The translations under genes and the position numbers were made by a program. DNA of 33,237 bases from Calothrix sp. MO_167.B42 (GTDB lineage: Bacteria > Cyanobacteriota > Cyanobacteriia > Cyanobacteriales > Nostocaceae). The notes beneath the pieces were generated by a model. It ran no database searches. It was not told the origin of the DNA and was given only the letters and a program-made list of their open reading frames with translations. Of the stretch, positions 8,473 through 17,999 are shown piece by piece (position 1 is the stretch's first letter; each line of letters starts with the position of its first letter). The stretch lies in NCBI GenBank assembly GCA_030065255.1, contig JASJCX010000037.1, forward strand, positions 1 through 33,237, written 5' to 3'.

Positions 8473-9192
8473 ATGACTGTTATTAATCCTAAGTGGATCC
8501 CTGTACCGACAGATTTGACATTGTTACCGGATGATGTTCATGTTTGGCGCATAGACCTTGACTTGCCAGAAGCAAAACTGCGAGAATTACGTAAGACCCT
8601 TTCTGATGATGAGATTACCCGTGCAGATAGATTTTATCAGAAGTTACACAGGCATCGTTTTATTGCCGGTAGGGGTATTTTGCGAACCATATTAGCAAAT
8701 TATTTGGGTATTGAACCTAGCCAGGTGCAATTTGAATACGAACCCCTAGGAAAACCAATATTAGGTTCGATTTACGGTGAAAATCCCCCTTGCTTTAACT
8801 TATCCCATTCCCAAGGTTTGGGGTTGTGTGTGGTGAGTTGCGATCGCCCTTTAGGTATAGACTTAGAATATATTCGCCCCATGTCTGATTTACTTTCCCT
8901 GGCAAAACAGTTTTTTGCTCCTTCTGAATATGGTTTAATTCAATCTTTACCGCCACAACAAAAGCAAGAAATATTCTTTCGTTATTGGACTTGTAAGGAG
9001 GCTTATTTAAAAGCAACGGGTGTGGGATTGTCTAAGTTACGGGAAATTGAAATTATCCTTAGTCCTAGGGATTCTGCCAAGTTGAAGAATGTTGATGATT
9101 GGCATCTATTAGAAATCAAACCGGGAGATAATTTTGCTGCTGCTGTGGCTATTAGTGGTTTTGGTTGGCAAATGAAATATTGGCAGTATTAA
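8473..9192 (+). CDS. hetI: HetI, Sfp-type 4'-phosphopantetheinyl transferase
   Basis: About 239 aa from ATG 8473; the reading frame is open to an ATG at 8410, but the extra 21 residues are not expected for HetI (about 237 aa, starting just before a W-x-P-x-P segment, here WIPVPTD). Transfers phosphopantetheine from CoA to carrier proteins in the cytoplasm. Sfp-family motifs: RGILR near 67-71, FNLSHS (108-113), the Mg-binding GIDLE (D130, E132) and WTCKEAYLKATG (W172, K175, E176, K180). It is convergent with hglB, and its likely targets are the three ACP serines of HglE and HglB. A heptamer repeat begins right at the stop codon. Confidence 0.93.
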   Translation: MTVINPKWIPVPTDLTLLPDDVHVWRIDLDLPEAKLRELRKTLSDDEITRADRFYQKLHRHRFIAGRGILRTILANYLGIEPSQVQFEYEPLGKPILGSIYGENPPCFNLSHSQGLGLCVVSCDRPLGIDLEYIRPMSDLLSLAKQFFAPSEYGLIQSLPPQQKQEIFFRYWTCKEAYLKATGVGLSKLREIEIILSPRDSAKLKNVDDWHLLEIKPGDNFAAAVAISGFGWQMKYWQY

Positions 9193-9224
9193 GAGTTGAC
9201 GGTTGACGGTTGACGGTTGACAGT
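9188..9224. repeat. Heptamer array (GTTGACG)
   Basis: Several GTTGACG units starting at the hetI stop codon. The same unit is found at 3551-3565 and, in inverse orientation, near 33035-33055. Confidence 0.85.
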
Positions 9225-9342
9225 TAATGACAAATCAAACTAACCAAATTCCTCAATAGGTAGGAGTAATTAAATATAAGAGGCGAAGCTCAACCCCAGC
9301 CCCTCTCCTTCTTGAACCTCATTCCTTAAACCTCACCCCCAG

Positions 9343-9368
9343 CCCCTCTCCTTAATAAAGGAGAGGGG
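9343..9368. terminator. Perfect 11-bp hairpin in hetI-hglB convergent gap, possible bidirectional terminator
   Basis: CCCCTCTCCTT - AATA - AAGGAGAGGGG: eleven perfect pairs with a 4-nt loop. It lies inside a longer dispersed element (about 9290-9368, with CCCCAGCCCCTCTCC twice). No T-run follows immediately, so classical rho-independent termination is uncertain. The remainder of 9193-9615 holds no gene; hetN would be expected here from the Anabaena arrangement. Confidence 0.6.
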
Positions 9369-9615
9369 TACCGTCATTTTATATTTAATGTAAATTCGCT
9401 ATGTCCAGAATTTTGACTTTTCTACAAAGTCGGGGTTCTAAATTTGTAAATCAACAAAAAAGTTGCATTTATATTTAAAATGCAACTTAAGATGTTTTTT
9501 TTCACAGAAATGGAAATTATATTTGTACTAACCCTAGTTAATTGATAACTGTTTCAGTTCTGTTTTAAAATTTGCAAACCCTTTTACTTTTACCCTATAG
9601 AAGCACTAGAAAATA

Positions 9616-11151
9616 TTAAGCTATATCCAGAAAACCATTCTGAATTAAAAAGGCAGAATGAGTCATTAACAACTGAGAGTCGAAGGGAGGACAAACAATT
9701 CCACTACCTGCAAGGGCATTTAATGTCTCTTCGCAACTGATTTTTGGCCGTCTGGATTGCAGATATAAATCAGGGATAGTAATCTGTTCGTCAGACCACT
9801 TTTCTAGTAAGAAAGGACGTAATGTATATAAAGGATTGTCAGCAGAAGACAAATCATTAATTAATTTAGCCTGCCATTGTTTATAGGGAATCATCTCCAC
9901 CGGAAAACCCATAGAACTTATCCAATCAATCAAATAGCTCAGGGGTTTTGGTTGGGGATGTTGCAGGTGGAAGGCTTTACCAATAGATTCTTTCTGTCTA
10001 GACAGATAGACAATAGCCTTACTGACATAATCTACAGGAGATGCATCCAACATATAATCAACATCCGGGAAGCAACCCATTTGGATACAACCTTTAATTA
10101 CCAAATTGATGAAATCATCGGTATTACACGCACCAGTTCTACTATCACCAGAAATTAAAGGTGGCCTATGTATGGTAACCGGAATTCCCCTCTCCCCTGC
10201 CAGTTTGACTAGTTTTTCCGCCACCCATTTGGTTTGGGAATAACCGAGGAATATCCCTTCCCAATGTTGGAAATCGTCGTCTTCCTTGACAATCTGGCCA
10301 GCATAGGCAGATGATTCAAATACTGCCACACTGGAAACATAGTGTACGGGCTTCACTTTAAATAAGCTTGCCATGCGTAACACCTCTTGGGTTCCCAGTA
10401 CATTAGCTGCTTTCAGGGCAGGGTAAGGATAAACATAGTTGAGCATAGCAGCACTGTGGTAGATACTATCAACATTAGCAGCCAACATCTCAAAGCCTTC
10501 CGTGCTAATCCCTAGATAAGGTAAAGATAAATCTCCCAACACCGGGATAACCCTAGGACTAAATTCCTCATCCCACAATCCGTAAGACTCCAAATTCTTT
10601 TGCAACTTCTGCTTACCAGCGGTAATATCATCCCCACGTACCAAACAGTAGATATCTGCATTAGTTTGTTGGAGTAATTCCTGGATGAGAAACGCCCCTA
10701 AAAAGCCCGTTCCCCCAGTCAAAAAGATATTATCAACTTGTCCCACAAAACGGAAAGATTGGGAAGGAGGACGAATCGCAGCATCCAGAACAACTTCCGC
10801 CCCTAAATCCAAAGTTGCAGGCTTAACAATATTAGGTTTATGCACAACAGCTTTATCCGTTGCCACATCCGTTGCCACATCCGCTCCCCCCAACTCCGCC
10901 GACTCCTCTGCCAATCGTTGGGAAAGCATCTCCACATTAGGATAATGCCATAGTAAAGTAGGCGATACCTCAAAACCAAGCATTTTCTCCGTTTGAGTCA
11001 CAATAGACATTGCTTGGGTAGAATCTAAACCATAATCTTCCAAAGACTGTTGAATATCAACCTCTGCCGCTTCTACTTGCAATGCTGATGCCAAGTGAGA
11101 ACACAACCAGGCTTGAATTTCCTCTTGGCTATAAACTTGTTTTGTAGTCAT
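9616..11151 (-). CDS. hglB: HglB (HetM): ACP-thioester reductase of heterocyst glycolipid synthesis
   Basis: 511 aa, as expected for HglB/HetM (about 506 aa). An N-terminal acyl carrier protein has its phosphopantetheine serine at S44 (YGLDSTQAM); a short Ala/Asp/Val linker holds a small duplication ([10 protein letters not shown], residues 90-99); then comes a C-terminal NAD(P)H-dependent thioester reductase domain with TGGTGFLG (145-152) and the catalytic Y304-x3-K308 (YSQTK). It would release the finished polyketide from the carrier as aldehyde or alcohol. It is last in the hgl series and ends 424 nt from the convergent hetI. The ATG lies about 10 nt downstream of a tandem heptamer array, and no separate ribosome binding site exists beyond GGATAA from the last unit. 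Confidence 0.93.
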   Translation of the reverse strand: MTTKQVYSQEEIQAWLCSHLASALQVEAAEVDIQQSLEDYGLDSTQAMSIVTQTEKMLGFEVSPTLLWHYPNVEMLSQRLAEESAELGGADVATDVATDKAVVHKPNIVKPATLDLGAEVVLDAAIRPPSQSFRFVGQVDNIFLTGGTGFLGAFLIQELLQQTNADIYCLVRGDDITAGKQKLQKNLESYGLWDEEFSPRVIPVLGDLSLPYLGISTEGFEMLAANVDSIYHSAAMLNYVYPYPALKAANVLGTQEVLRMASLFKVKPVHYVSSVAVFESSAYAGQIVKEDDDFQHWEGIFLGYSQTKWVAEKLVKLAGERGIPVTIHRPPLISGDSRTGACNTDDFINLVIKGCIQMGCFPDVDYMLDASPVDYVSKAIVYLSRQKESIGKAFHLQHPQPKPLSYLIDWISSMGFPVEMIPYKQWQAKLINDLSSADNPLYTLRPFLLEKWSDEQITIPDLYLQSRRPKISCEETLNALAGSGIVCPPFDSQLLMTHSAFLIQNGFLDIA

Positions 11152-11160
11152 AACAATTAT

Positions 11161-11300
11161 CCGTTATCCGTTATCCGTTATCCGCTATCCGTTATCCGCT
11201 ATCCGTTATCCGTTATCCGTTATCCGCTATCCGCTATCCGCTATCCGCTATCCGTTGCCACTATCCGTTGCCACTATCCGTTGCCACTATCCGTTGCCTC
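11161..11300. repeat. Tandem array: 13 heptamers CCG(T/C)TAT then 13-mers ATCCGTTGCCACT
   Basis: Thirteen CCGTTAT/CCGCTAT units (11161-11251) are followed by about three 13-nt units and a partial copy. The array is almost the entire hglC-hglB spacer. Its reading frames (repeated SVIRYPL) are artefacts. Confidence 0.95.
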
Positions 11301-11319
11301 ATCTCCAGTTAAATAGTTA

Positions 11320-12978
11320 TTAACCCTCCAACGTAGAACCAACAGGATAATAGTGACTGTAGTCATCCGCAACTTGTAATCCCTGCATTTTCAAACTTTG
11401 AATCCGGTATAAAAATGCAGCTCCCACCATCATATGATTAGCAACATCAACTACATAGCGATTCTCCGGCTCAGACAAGTAAGAACCCCGCACCCAATCA
11501 TTAAAACCACCCATAGCTGGGCCACACCAAATTTGATAATCTACCTCCCTACCCTGCTCTCCAGAATTTGACCACCGGGAAGATAAACCCAAATACCAGC
11601 GAAAAATCAACGCCATTTTCAGCTTAGAATTATTCAGTGCTTTCCCCAATTTAGCAGGATTTTTCTGTGATAAATAATTCGCCGTAGCCTCCCAAACTTC
11701 ACCGAGGGATTTACGAAAGATTTGTTTTTCCAACTTCAATCTTTCCCCTTCAGGAATCTCATCAATAGAATTATAGTTGCGGTAGATTTCATATAACTTT
11801 TGCGCCCGCAGAGCAAACATCGTCCCCCGCTTCAGAACCTGCAACTTCACCCCCATTTCAAACATATCCGCCGCCGGAGCCATTATCACATCCGCCATTT
11901 CCGCCTGTGCTAATAACTTCTTAGTATGGGCGCTAGCTCCAGACTCCACACAGGATTGGTTAATCGAACCAGTCACCACATAAGCCGCACCCATCATAAA
12001 AGCAGCCAGGGTAGATTCCGGGGTAGCAATACCTCCAGCCACTCCCACCCGAATCGGTTGGGCGTAATTGTATTTACCTTGAATCTCATCCCTCAAAGCA
12101 ATCATAGAAGGAAGCAGACATACCAAAGGACGATTATCAGTATGTCCCCCAGAATCAGCTTCCACGGTAATATCGTCAGCCAGGGGTATTTTACTAGCTA
12201 GATTTGCCTGTAACTCCGTAATTAATCCCTGACTAACCAAATCCTTGAGAATTCTCTCTGGAGCTGGTTGCATAAATTTGGTTGCAACCTCTCGCCGGGA
12301 AATTTTGGCAATGATTTTATTATTGATTTGGATTTGGTTAGCTGGGTTTAAGCTTAATCCTGCCGCTCGATAGTAAACTATATTAGGAGTAATATCGAGG
12401 AAAGCAGAGGCTTCAATGGTTTTTACCCCATATTTGAGGTATAAGTCCACCGCACCCCTTTCTAGGGCTGGTTCGTTGGGGCTGTGGATTAAATTGAAGG
12501 CGTAGGGCCCCTGGGGTAATGCCTCTTGGATGCGGTTAATTGCTGCTTCTAGGCGTTGGGGTGGTAGCCCTCCCGCACCAAAGGAGGCGAGGATTTTGGC
12601 TTTACCCAGGGCAATTACCATTTCCTCAGAGGCGATGGCACTAGCCATAGCGCCGGTGGTATAGGCGTATTTTACCCCATGGCAGGCAAGAAAATTGCGA
12701 TCGCCCATTTGTTGGGGGGAGATGGGGGGGGTAGCGATTAACAGTTCGATGTGGGGGGTGTTTGTGTTTTCTCGGGGGGAGATATACCCTTGGTTGGTGA
12801 CTCCGATTTTGTTGTCTACTCTGACTATGTAGCAGGGTTTGTCGAGGGTGAGTAGGGTTTGTTTGATGGCTTGGGGGGTGAAGGATATGCTGTCTAGGGA
12901 GCCTTTCCAGGTTTGATAGGTGGGAGGGGATGGGGGTAGGTTTAGTCCGTTGTTTGGTAACGCATTGATTGTGTTCAC
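11320..12978 (-). CDS. hglC: HglC: PfaD-like flavin-dependent enoyl reductase
   Basis: 552 aa from GTG 12978. PfaD family (FMN-binding TIM barrel related to nitronate monooxygenase), the trans-acting enoyl reductase of PUFA-type synthases. Visible signs: LASFGAGGLP, ADDITVEADSGGHTDNRPLV, RVGVAGGIATPES and GAAYVVTGSINQ, the phosphate-binding end of the barrel. It would reduce the enoyl intermediates made by HglE/G/D to give a saturated chain. The frame is open to ATG 13029, but that extension is encoded by the 'ACGCAAAG' dispersed repeat; GTG 12978 is preceded by AAGGA at 7 nt and gives the usual MNTINALPNN-type beginning. The symbol is assigned by gene order relative to Anabaena hglE-hglG-hglD-hglC-hglB and should be checked. 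Confidence 0.88.
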   Translation of the reverse strand: MNTINALPNNGLNLPPSPPTYQTWKGSLDSISFTPQAIKQTLLTLDKPCYIVRVDNKIGVTNQGYISPRENTNTPHIELLIATPPISPQQMGDRNFLACHGVKYAYTTGAMASAIASEEMVIALGKAKILASFGAGGLPPQRLEAAINRIQEALPQGPYAFNLIHSPNEPALERGAVDLYLKYGVKTIEASAFLDITPNIVYYRAAGLSLNPANQIQINNKIIAKISRREVATKFMQPAPERILKDLVSQGLITELQANLASKIPLADDITVEADSGGHTDNRPLVCLLPSMIALRDEIQGKYNYAQPIRVGVAGGIATPESTLAAFMMGAAYVVTGSINQSCVESGASAHTKKLLAQAEMADVIMAPAADMFEMGVKLQVLKRGTMFALRAQKLYEIYRNYNSIDEIPEGERLKLEKQIFRKSLGEVWEATANYLSQKNPAKLGKALNNSKLKMALIFRWYLGLSSRWSNSGEQGREVDYQIWCGPAMGGFNDWVRGSYLSEPENRYVVDVANHMMVGAAFLYRIQSLKMQGLQVADDYSHYYPVGSTLEG

Positions 12979-12985
12979 GGTGGGT

Positions 12986-12990
12986 TCCTT
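12986..12990 (-). promoter_or_regulatory. Ribosome binding site deciding the hglC start
   Basis: Minus-strand AAGGA, 7 nt before the GTG at 12978. The longer frame starting at 13029 has no such site and begins inside a dispersed repeat. Confidence 0.75.
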
Positions 12991-13050
12991 GTGGATTATG
13001 GGGTTTTTATGTCTCACGCAAAGACGCAAAGACGCAAAGTTACAAAGAAA
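12990..13050. repeat. Dispersed 'CTCACGCAAAGACGCAAAG' element
   Basis: GACGCAAA units in tandem. Related copies (CTCACGCAGAGACGC, CGCGCAAAGGCGCAAAGG) lie at about 17954-17985, 19985-20010, 20838-20865, 26578-26602 and 33160-33180, and inside hglE at about 23336-23397. Confidence 0.85.
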
Positions 13051-13133
13051 AATAAAGGTGATTTTGACGTTTCATATTCTGATTCAGCAATGCCAGGGAG
13101 GGAGTATAATCCTGTGTTCTTTCTTTTGACTTT

Positions 13134-16100
13134 TTACTTTTGACTTTTTACTTCTTCTAGGAGGTTGGCGGCGCAGGCTATTTGTAGTTGGATGATTTGG
13201 CTCATTTGTTGGCTAAATTCTTGGCGGGATTGGAGGAAGGTGTTATGGGTTTGATGGAGGTGTTGGTTGTTTTTATGTATTTGTTGATAGTGGGGGTGGA
13301 TGTTGGGGGTGCTGGTGTTTGTCATGGGAGATGTTGAGGGTTGATGGTTGATGGTTGATGGTTGATGGTTGATGGTTGATGGTTGAGGCTTGGGGGTTGA
13401 GGCTTGGGGGTTGAGGGTTGATGGTTGATGGTTGATGGTTGATGGTTGAGGGTTGTTGGTTGATGGTTGAGGGTTGATGGTTTGTTGATTTTTGGCAGGG
13501 GTAATTGCTTTCTTAGCTATATTGTGGAAAAGTTTTTTGTTCTCTTCTGTGAGAATTTTGTCAATGAAACTTTCACCACCTAAAATCACTTTTTTCTGGG
13601 TGAGTTTTGCTTTTTTAGTTGTTTGTGGTTCAGTGGAGATTAATGGGGATAAATCTACTTCAACTTGATGGCTAATGAGTTTGGCAAGGGCTTTGATTAT
13701 CCCTGCATGGTCATCTAATCCCCTACGATTGAGGGATACGGTAAGGTGGGGATGTTGACTCAAGTTTTTGCCTATCCACCGAGAACATACGTTACCAGCT
13801 CCGGTTTCGATGAAGATTCTGGCTCCATCAGCATACAGTTGGTTGACTAGACGAGGGAAGTCGAGTTGTTGACATAATCCCGTTGCTATGCTATGGGCGA
13901 TCGCACCACTTTCTAATTGCACGGGGCCATATTTAGCGGCGGAATAGAGGGTGGTGGCTGGTAGATTTTGTTGCATTTGTAACGTATTGACCCTGGCAAT
14001 TTCCCCGAATTCCGACTGCATGGCTTGGCAGTGGATCACGTGGTCGAAGGGGGCGCGAAAGGCGTTACAGCCAATGGTTTGGATGACGCGATCGCATGCT
14101 TTGGGATCTCCGGCGATGACTACTTCTTCGGGGGTGTTAATTTGGGTGAGGAAGACTTTTGGCTCGTTTTTAATGGCTTCTTGGACGTAGGAGGGGGTGG
14201 CGACGAGGACGTAGTTAGCCCAAATATTATTGTCTGGTGTGTGGTTGGGGGGTATGTGCCAAAATTGACGCACTGCTTGTTTCTCCCCGGCCAATTTGTT
14301 GGCGAATAGGGGGGATTGATGGAGGGAGACAATGCCTTGGGTGAAGTTATCCCATATTCCCATGGCAGACATCATGCTGGTTTCCCCTAGGCTGTAACCA
14401 AAGGCAAATTTGGGTTTGATTTGAAAGTCGTCTCGGATAATTTGGGTGATGAATCTGGTGAATAACATATCCAAGTCGAAGATTGCCAGGGGATTTTCTA
14501 GGAATTGTTTTTCCAGGTTTTCTAGCTGTCTGGTGGAGAGTTTGTTGAGGCTGCGGGGAAAGACTTGGTGGGAGCTGGCTGCTACTAAGTCTTGTAGGTT
14601 GGTGATGGCAACGTCATCATGAATTTTGGGAAACAGGCGGAAGAGGTTGCGGGCAATACCTAGGTAGGAGTTGACGGCGGCGGGATAGATGTAGGCGACT
14701 TCTCCGGTGGTGCCTAGGGGGTTGGCACTGAAGTAGCTACCTAGGGGGGTTTGCCAGTCTTTGCCGGTTTGCAGGGCTGTTTCGATACCTTTATGGGCTG
14801 AGGTGATTTCCCTGGTTAATTCTTTGGGGTTATGGGCGAGGATAACCAGGGTATATTTCCCGAGGGGGGATTGTTGGTATTTGATAAGGGCTTGGTTGGC
14901 AGCATGAGCCAGGGAAGTACCATTATTAATGGTAGTAACTAAAGTATCTGCCTGGGCAAGTAAATCTGCTGTAGTTTTACCAACAATAGGGAAGAGATAA
15001 AAAGGAGTCTGTTGCAAAAACTTATTGCTCCCTTTTCTCCCCTGCTCCCTGCCCCCTGCCCCCCTGTATCTTCCCCCTGCCTCCTGCCTTCTGCCTCCTG
15101 CCTCCGATAAAATCACATGGGCATAACTGCCATCAATACCCATACCATTAATAGCTGCCATTCTTTTACTGGCTTGCTTCTCCCGGAACCAAGGTCTGGA
15201 TTCTGTGGCAACATAAAAGGGACTACCTTGCCATTGTTCTTGGTTTTTGACTCCCGTCCATTTAGGAGTACCAGGGATGTATCGGTGATGGAGGCAGAGG
15301 GCGGTTTTAATTAAGCTAGCCATGCCAGAGGCGACGTAGGTATGGCCGATATTAGCTTTGACACTACCAATGGCGCAGGTTAAATCATGGCTACCGTTGG
15401 CATAGGCTTGGGTTAAACCAGTGATTTCCGCTTCATCTGTTTGGGGAATGCCACTACCCACAACTTCTAGGTAATTGATATCTGTAGTTTTTACCCCCGC
15501 ATTTAATAGGGCTTGTTGACTAACTTGGTTAACAAAACCCGGATTTGGTTGAGCCAAAGTAGAGGCAGGGGAGCAGGGAGCAGGGAGCAGGGGGGAGGAT
15601 TGGATGGAAGAGTCCCCTCCGCCTATTCCCTGTTGGCTAAAACTCAGGGCATCAATGGCCGCATAAATTTTATCTTGGTGCTGTTGAGCAGTGTCATGGC
15701 GTTTTAACACCACCGCCCCCGCACCTTCTCCCACCATCCAGCCATCAGCTTTTTGGTCATAACTTAGGGTATTTACCCCTTGATTTAGGGTAGCAAATTG
15801 GTTGCGTAATAAAACATTTTCCACACCACCAGCTAAATCCACCGCCCCCACCAGTACGGCATCCGCTTCCCCGGTGGTGAGCAGGTGTTGTGCCACTTCT
15901 AACACCTTGAAAGTGGAATTTTCCCCCGCCGTCATGGTAAATACTGGGGCGGTAAAATCCCAGAGGGAGGAAATCCGACTCGCCATAATATTGGCAATGT
16001 AACTGACATACTCACTCGTAGCCACGGGGTGATGGATACCATCCTTCACAATAGTTGCTAATTGATTTACCTTCTCTTCCGGTAAAGCAATTTCCCCAGC

Positions 16101-17921
16101 AATTAAACCCTCCTTCACCTGCCAATCACTATTCCATCTTTGCTGTAATTGATGTACAGATAACTCAGTCTCCGCCGCAATCACCACCGCCACATTACCA
16201 CCGGGTTGAATCTCAGCATCTTGTAAAGCTCTTTCGGCAACTTTCAACATTAATAATTGCTGCTGATTGAGCTTATCTAATTCATTGGGGGGAATCTTAC
16301 TAGAAACCGTATCAATATCAAACTCAGAAATATAAGCTCCCTGGGGTGCTTTCCCATCCTTTAACCCATACCTTTGTAATAACTCAGTTTGGGTTTCCAT
16401 CCCATGCCATCTGTGGGGGGGTAGGGGAATAAAATGTTGTTTGCCTTCATATATACTGCGCTCAAAGGCATCTAAACCATCACATTGCCCAAAAAAGGCA
16501 TCCATGCCCACAATTGTCATCTTAGTAGGTTGCATTGGTGGTGCAGGAACAATGTCTTCGTTATTATTACCTTGTTCTAAAATCATATGGGCATTAGTAC
16601 CACCCAAACCAAAAGCACTAATAGCCGCACGTTTGACGGGTTTATCTCCCCAATTGGTATGACTGGTGACAATATTCTCGGGGGAAATCACCTGATTGTC
16701 ATCCCCCTGGGGTTGAGTCACATTAATAGTGGCGGGAATCACACCCTCATTCATACTCAACAACACCTTAATTAAACTCACCGCCCCCGCAGAGGTTAAT
16801 AAGTGTCCCACATTGGATTTTACTGAACCCACCAAGGGAGTAGCTTGATGTTGTCCAAAAAAGGTATTAACAGAATTAAACTCCGTCGTATCTCCCAACA
16901 GGGTACCAGTGGCATGGCACTCCATATAATCAATATCTTGGGGACTAATACCAGCCTCCTCATAAGCCCGTTCAAAAGCCAGGGTTTGTCCCCGAGAATT
17001 GGGACTGAGTAAGTGTTTACCCTTACCATCATTAGATAAACCATTACCACAGATAGTACCATAAATGCGATCGCCATCTCGCAGTGCATCACTATACCGT
17101 TTGAGTACTACCATCCCCGTACCTTCGGCGGTGAGCATTCCCCTGGATGTCTTATCTAGGGGGCGGCTAATATCATTATCTTCCGGGTAGCCTTGGATAC
17201 CGGAAAACAGCATCCGCAGGAATAAAGGATCGGCACAACTTATACCACCAGCCAGCATTAAGTCTGCTTTGTGCGTCCACAGGTAGTGGGATGCTAACCG
17301 GGCTGCATATTGGGGTGAGGAGCAGGCCGCATCTATGGAAAAATGGATATTCGATAGGGATAAAGCCTGGGCAATGATAGCCGTGGGTGAGCCGGATATC
17401 ATGGCGTTGAAGGTTGAGGGTTGGGGGTTGGGGGTTGATGGTTGTTGGTTGAGGGTTAAGGGTTGTTGGATTAATTCTTGAATTGCGGGGGTAAGTACTT
17501 GTTGGTAAAGGGGTGCGAATAGTTGATTGGAGGATTTTGTGGGTAGGGAGAGGGTACCTAAAATGACTCCAGTTTTTGCTAGGATGGCTGGTTGTTCTAA
17601 ATAACCGCTATGTTGTAGGGCTTGTTTGGCGGTATCAAGGGACCATTTACAGGTATTATCTAATTGTTCGAGGAATGATGGGGGTATGTTGTACCCATTG
17701 GCATCAAATTGAAAGTCGCGGATAAATCCACCTTTGAGGGAATAGATTTTATCGGGTGTTCCTTTGGTTGGGTTGTAAAATATGTTGGGATCTACACCAG
17801 TTTCTGTGATGGTGATGGAGGATGTGGAGTCTTTTTGGTTGATGAGGTTTTGCCAAAATTCTTGGGAGTTTTTGGCATCGGGAAATAGGCAGGAGAATCC
17901 GATAATTGCTATTTTTTCCAT
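13134..17921 (-). CDS. hglD: HglD: KS - chain-length factor - acyltransferase subunit of the glycolipid PKS
   Basis: About 1595 aa, organised like the first part of PfaC plus a PfaB-like AT. The KS domain (1-450) has a full triad: C200 in IDAACSS, H336 in ECHATGT, H373 in SNVGH. The second, KS-like domain (465-940) has Glu667 where Cys is expected (TAGENST) and lacks the first His, as in chain-length factors. The AT (about 1070-1420) has GYSLGE with S1176 and a downstream His. PfaC-type dehydratases are absent; HglG provides one. The C-terminus is a Gln-rich helix (about 1545-1590). At least four in-frame segments are encoded by short DNA repeats: residues about 150-172, 774-793, 939-966 and 1477-1530; the last four codons and stop (KSQK) are also repeat DNA. 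Starts at ATG 17921; no clear ribosome binding site. Confidence 0.9.
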   Translation of the reverse strand: MEKIAIIGFSCLFPDAKNSQEFWQNLINQKDSTSSITITETGVDPNIFYNPTKGTPDKIYSLKGGFIRDFQFDANGYNIPPSFLEQLDNTCKWSLDTAKQALQHSGYLEQPAILAKTGVILGTLSLPTKSSNQLFAPLYQQVLTPAIQELIQQPLTLNQQPSTPNPQPSTFNAMISGSPTAIIAQALSLSNIHFSIDAACSSPQYAARLASHYLWTHKADLMLAGGISCADPLFLRMLFSGIQGYPEDNDISRPLDKTSRGMLTAEGTGMVVLKRYSDALRDGDRIYGTICGNGLSNDGKGKHLLSPNSRGQTLAFERAYEEAGISPQDIDYMECHATGTLLGDTTEFNSVNTFFGQHQATPLVGSVKSNVGHLLTSAGAVSLIKVLLSMNEGVIPATINVTQPQGDDNQVISPENIVTSHTNWGDKPVKRAAISAFGLGGTNAHMILEQGNNNEDIVPAPPMQPTKMTIVGMDAFFGQCDGLDAFERSIYEGKQHFIPLPPHRWHGMETQTELLQRYGLKDGKAPQGAYISEFDIDTVSSKIPPNELDKLNQQQLLMLKVAERALQDAEIQPGGNVAVVIAAETELSVHQLQQRWNSDWQVKEGLIAGEIALPEEKVNQLATIVKDGIHHPVATSEYVSYIANIMASRISSLWDFTAPVFTMTAGENSTFKVLEVAQHLLTTGEADAVLVGAVDLAGGVENVLLRNQFATLNQGVNTLSYDQKADGWMVGEGAGAVVLKRHDTAQQHQDKIYAAIDALSFSQQGIGGGDSSIQSSPLLPAPCSPASTLAQPNPGFVNQVSQQALLNAGVKTTDINYLEVVGSGIPQTDEAEITGLTQAYANGSHDLTCAIGSVKANIGHTYVASGMASLIKTALCLHHRYIPGTPKWTGVKNQEQWQGSPFYVATESRPWFREKQASKRMAAINGMGIDGSYAHVILSEAGGRRQEAGGRYRGAGGREQGRKGSNKFLQQTPFYLFPIVGKTTADLLAQADTLVTTINNGTSLAHAANQALIKYQQSPLGKYTLVILAHNPKELTREITSAHKGIETALQTGKDWQTPLGSYFSANPLGTTGEVAYIYPAAVNSYLGIARNLFRLFPKIHDDVAITNLQDLVAASSHQVFPRSLNKLSTRQLENLEKQFLENPLAIFDLDMLFTRFITQIIRDDFQIKPKFAFGYSLGETSMMSAMGIWDNFTQGIVSLHQSPLFANKLAGEKQAVRQFWHIPPNHTPDNNIWANYVLVATPSYVQEAIKNEPKVFLTQINTPEEVVIAGDPKACDRVIQTIGCNAFRAPFDHVIHCQAMQSEFGEIARVNTLQMQQNLPATTLYSAAKYGPVQLESGAIAHSIATGLCQQLDFPRLVNQLYADGARIFIETGAGNVCSRWIGKNLSQHPHLTVSLNRRGLDDHAGIIKALAKLISHQVEVDLSPLISTEPQTTKKAKLTQKKVILGGESFIDKILTEENKKLFHNIAKKAITPAKNQQTINPQPSTNNPQPSTINHQPSTLNPQASTPKPQPSTINHQPSTINHQPSTSPMTNTSTPNIHPHYQQIHKNNQHLHQTHNTFLQSRQEFSQQMSQIIQLQIACAANLLEEVKSQK
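13321..13495. repeat. Heptamer array GGTTGAT/GGTTGAG inside hglD
   Basis: About 24 heptamers, translated in frame as repeats of the seven-residue unit PSTINHQ (21 nt make seven codons). The same unit is present outside genes, for example at 3575-3590 and 27785-27825. Confidence 0.95.
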
Positions 17922-17999
17922 TATGTTTGTTTGGGTAAAATTGTTTTGAATTTATCTCACGCAGAGACGCTCCAGACGCAGAGGAAGAAATGGGGAGTG

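Noticed and set aside
11161-11300. CRISPR-like appearance of tandem arrays
   Set aside because: Units are 7 and 13 nt without spacers and no cas gene is present; they are simple tandem repeats.
11095-11316. Plus-strand frame repeating SVIRYPL
   Set aside because: Direct translation of the heptamer array; overlaps hglB start.
12979-13029. N-terminal extension of hglC from ATG 13029
   Set aside because: Encoded by a dispersed repeat; GTG 12978 has a proper AAGGA ribosome binding site.
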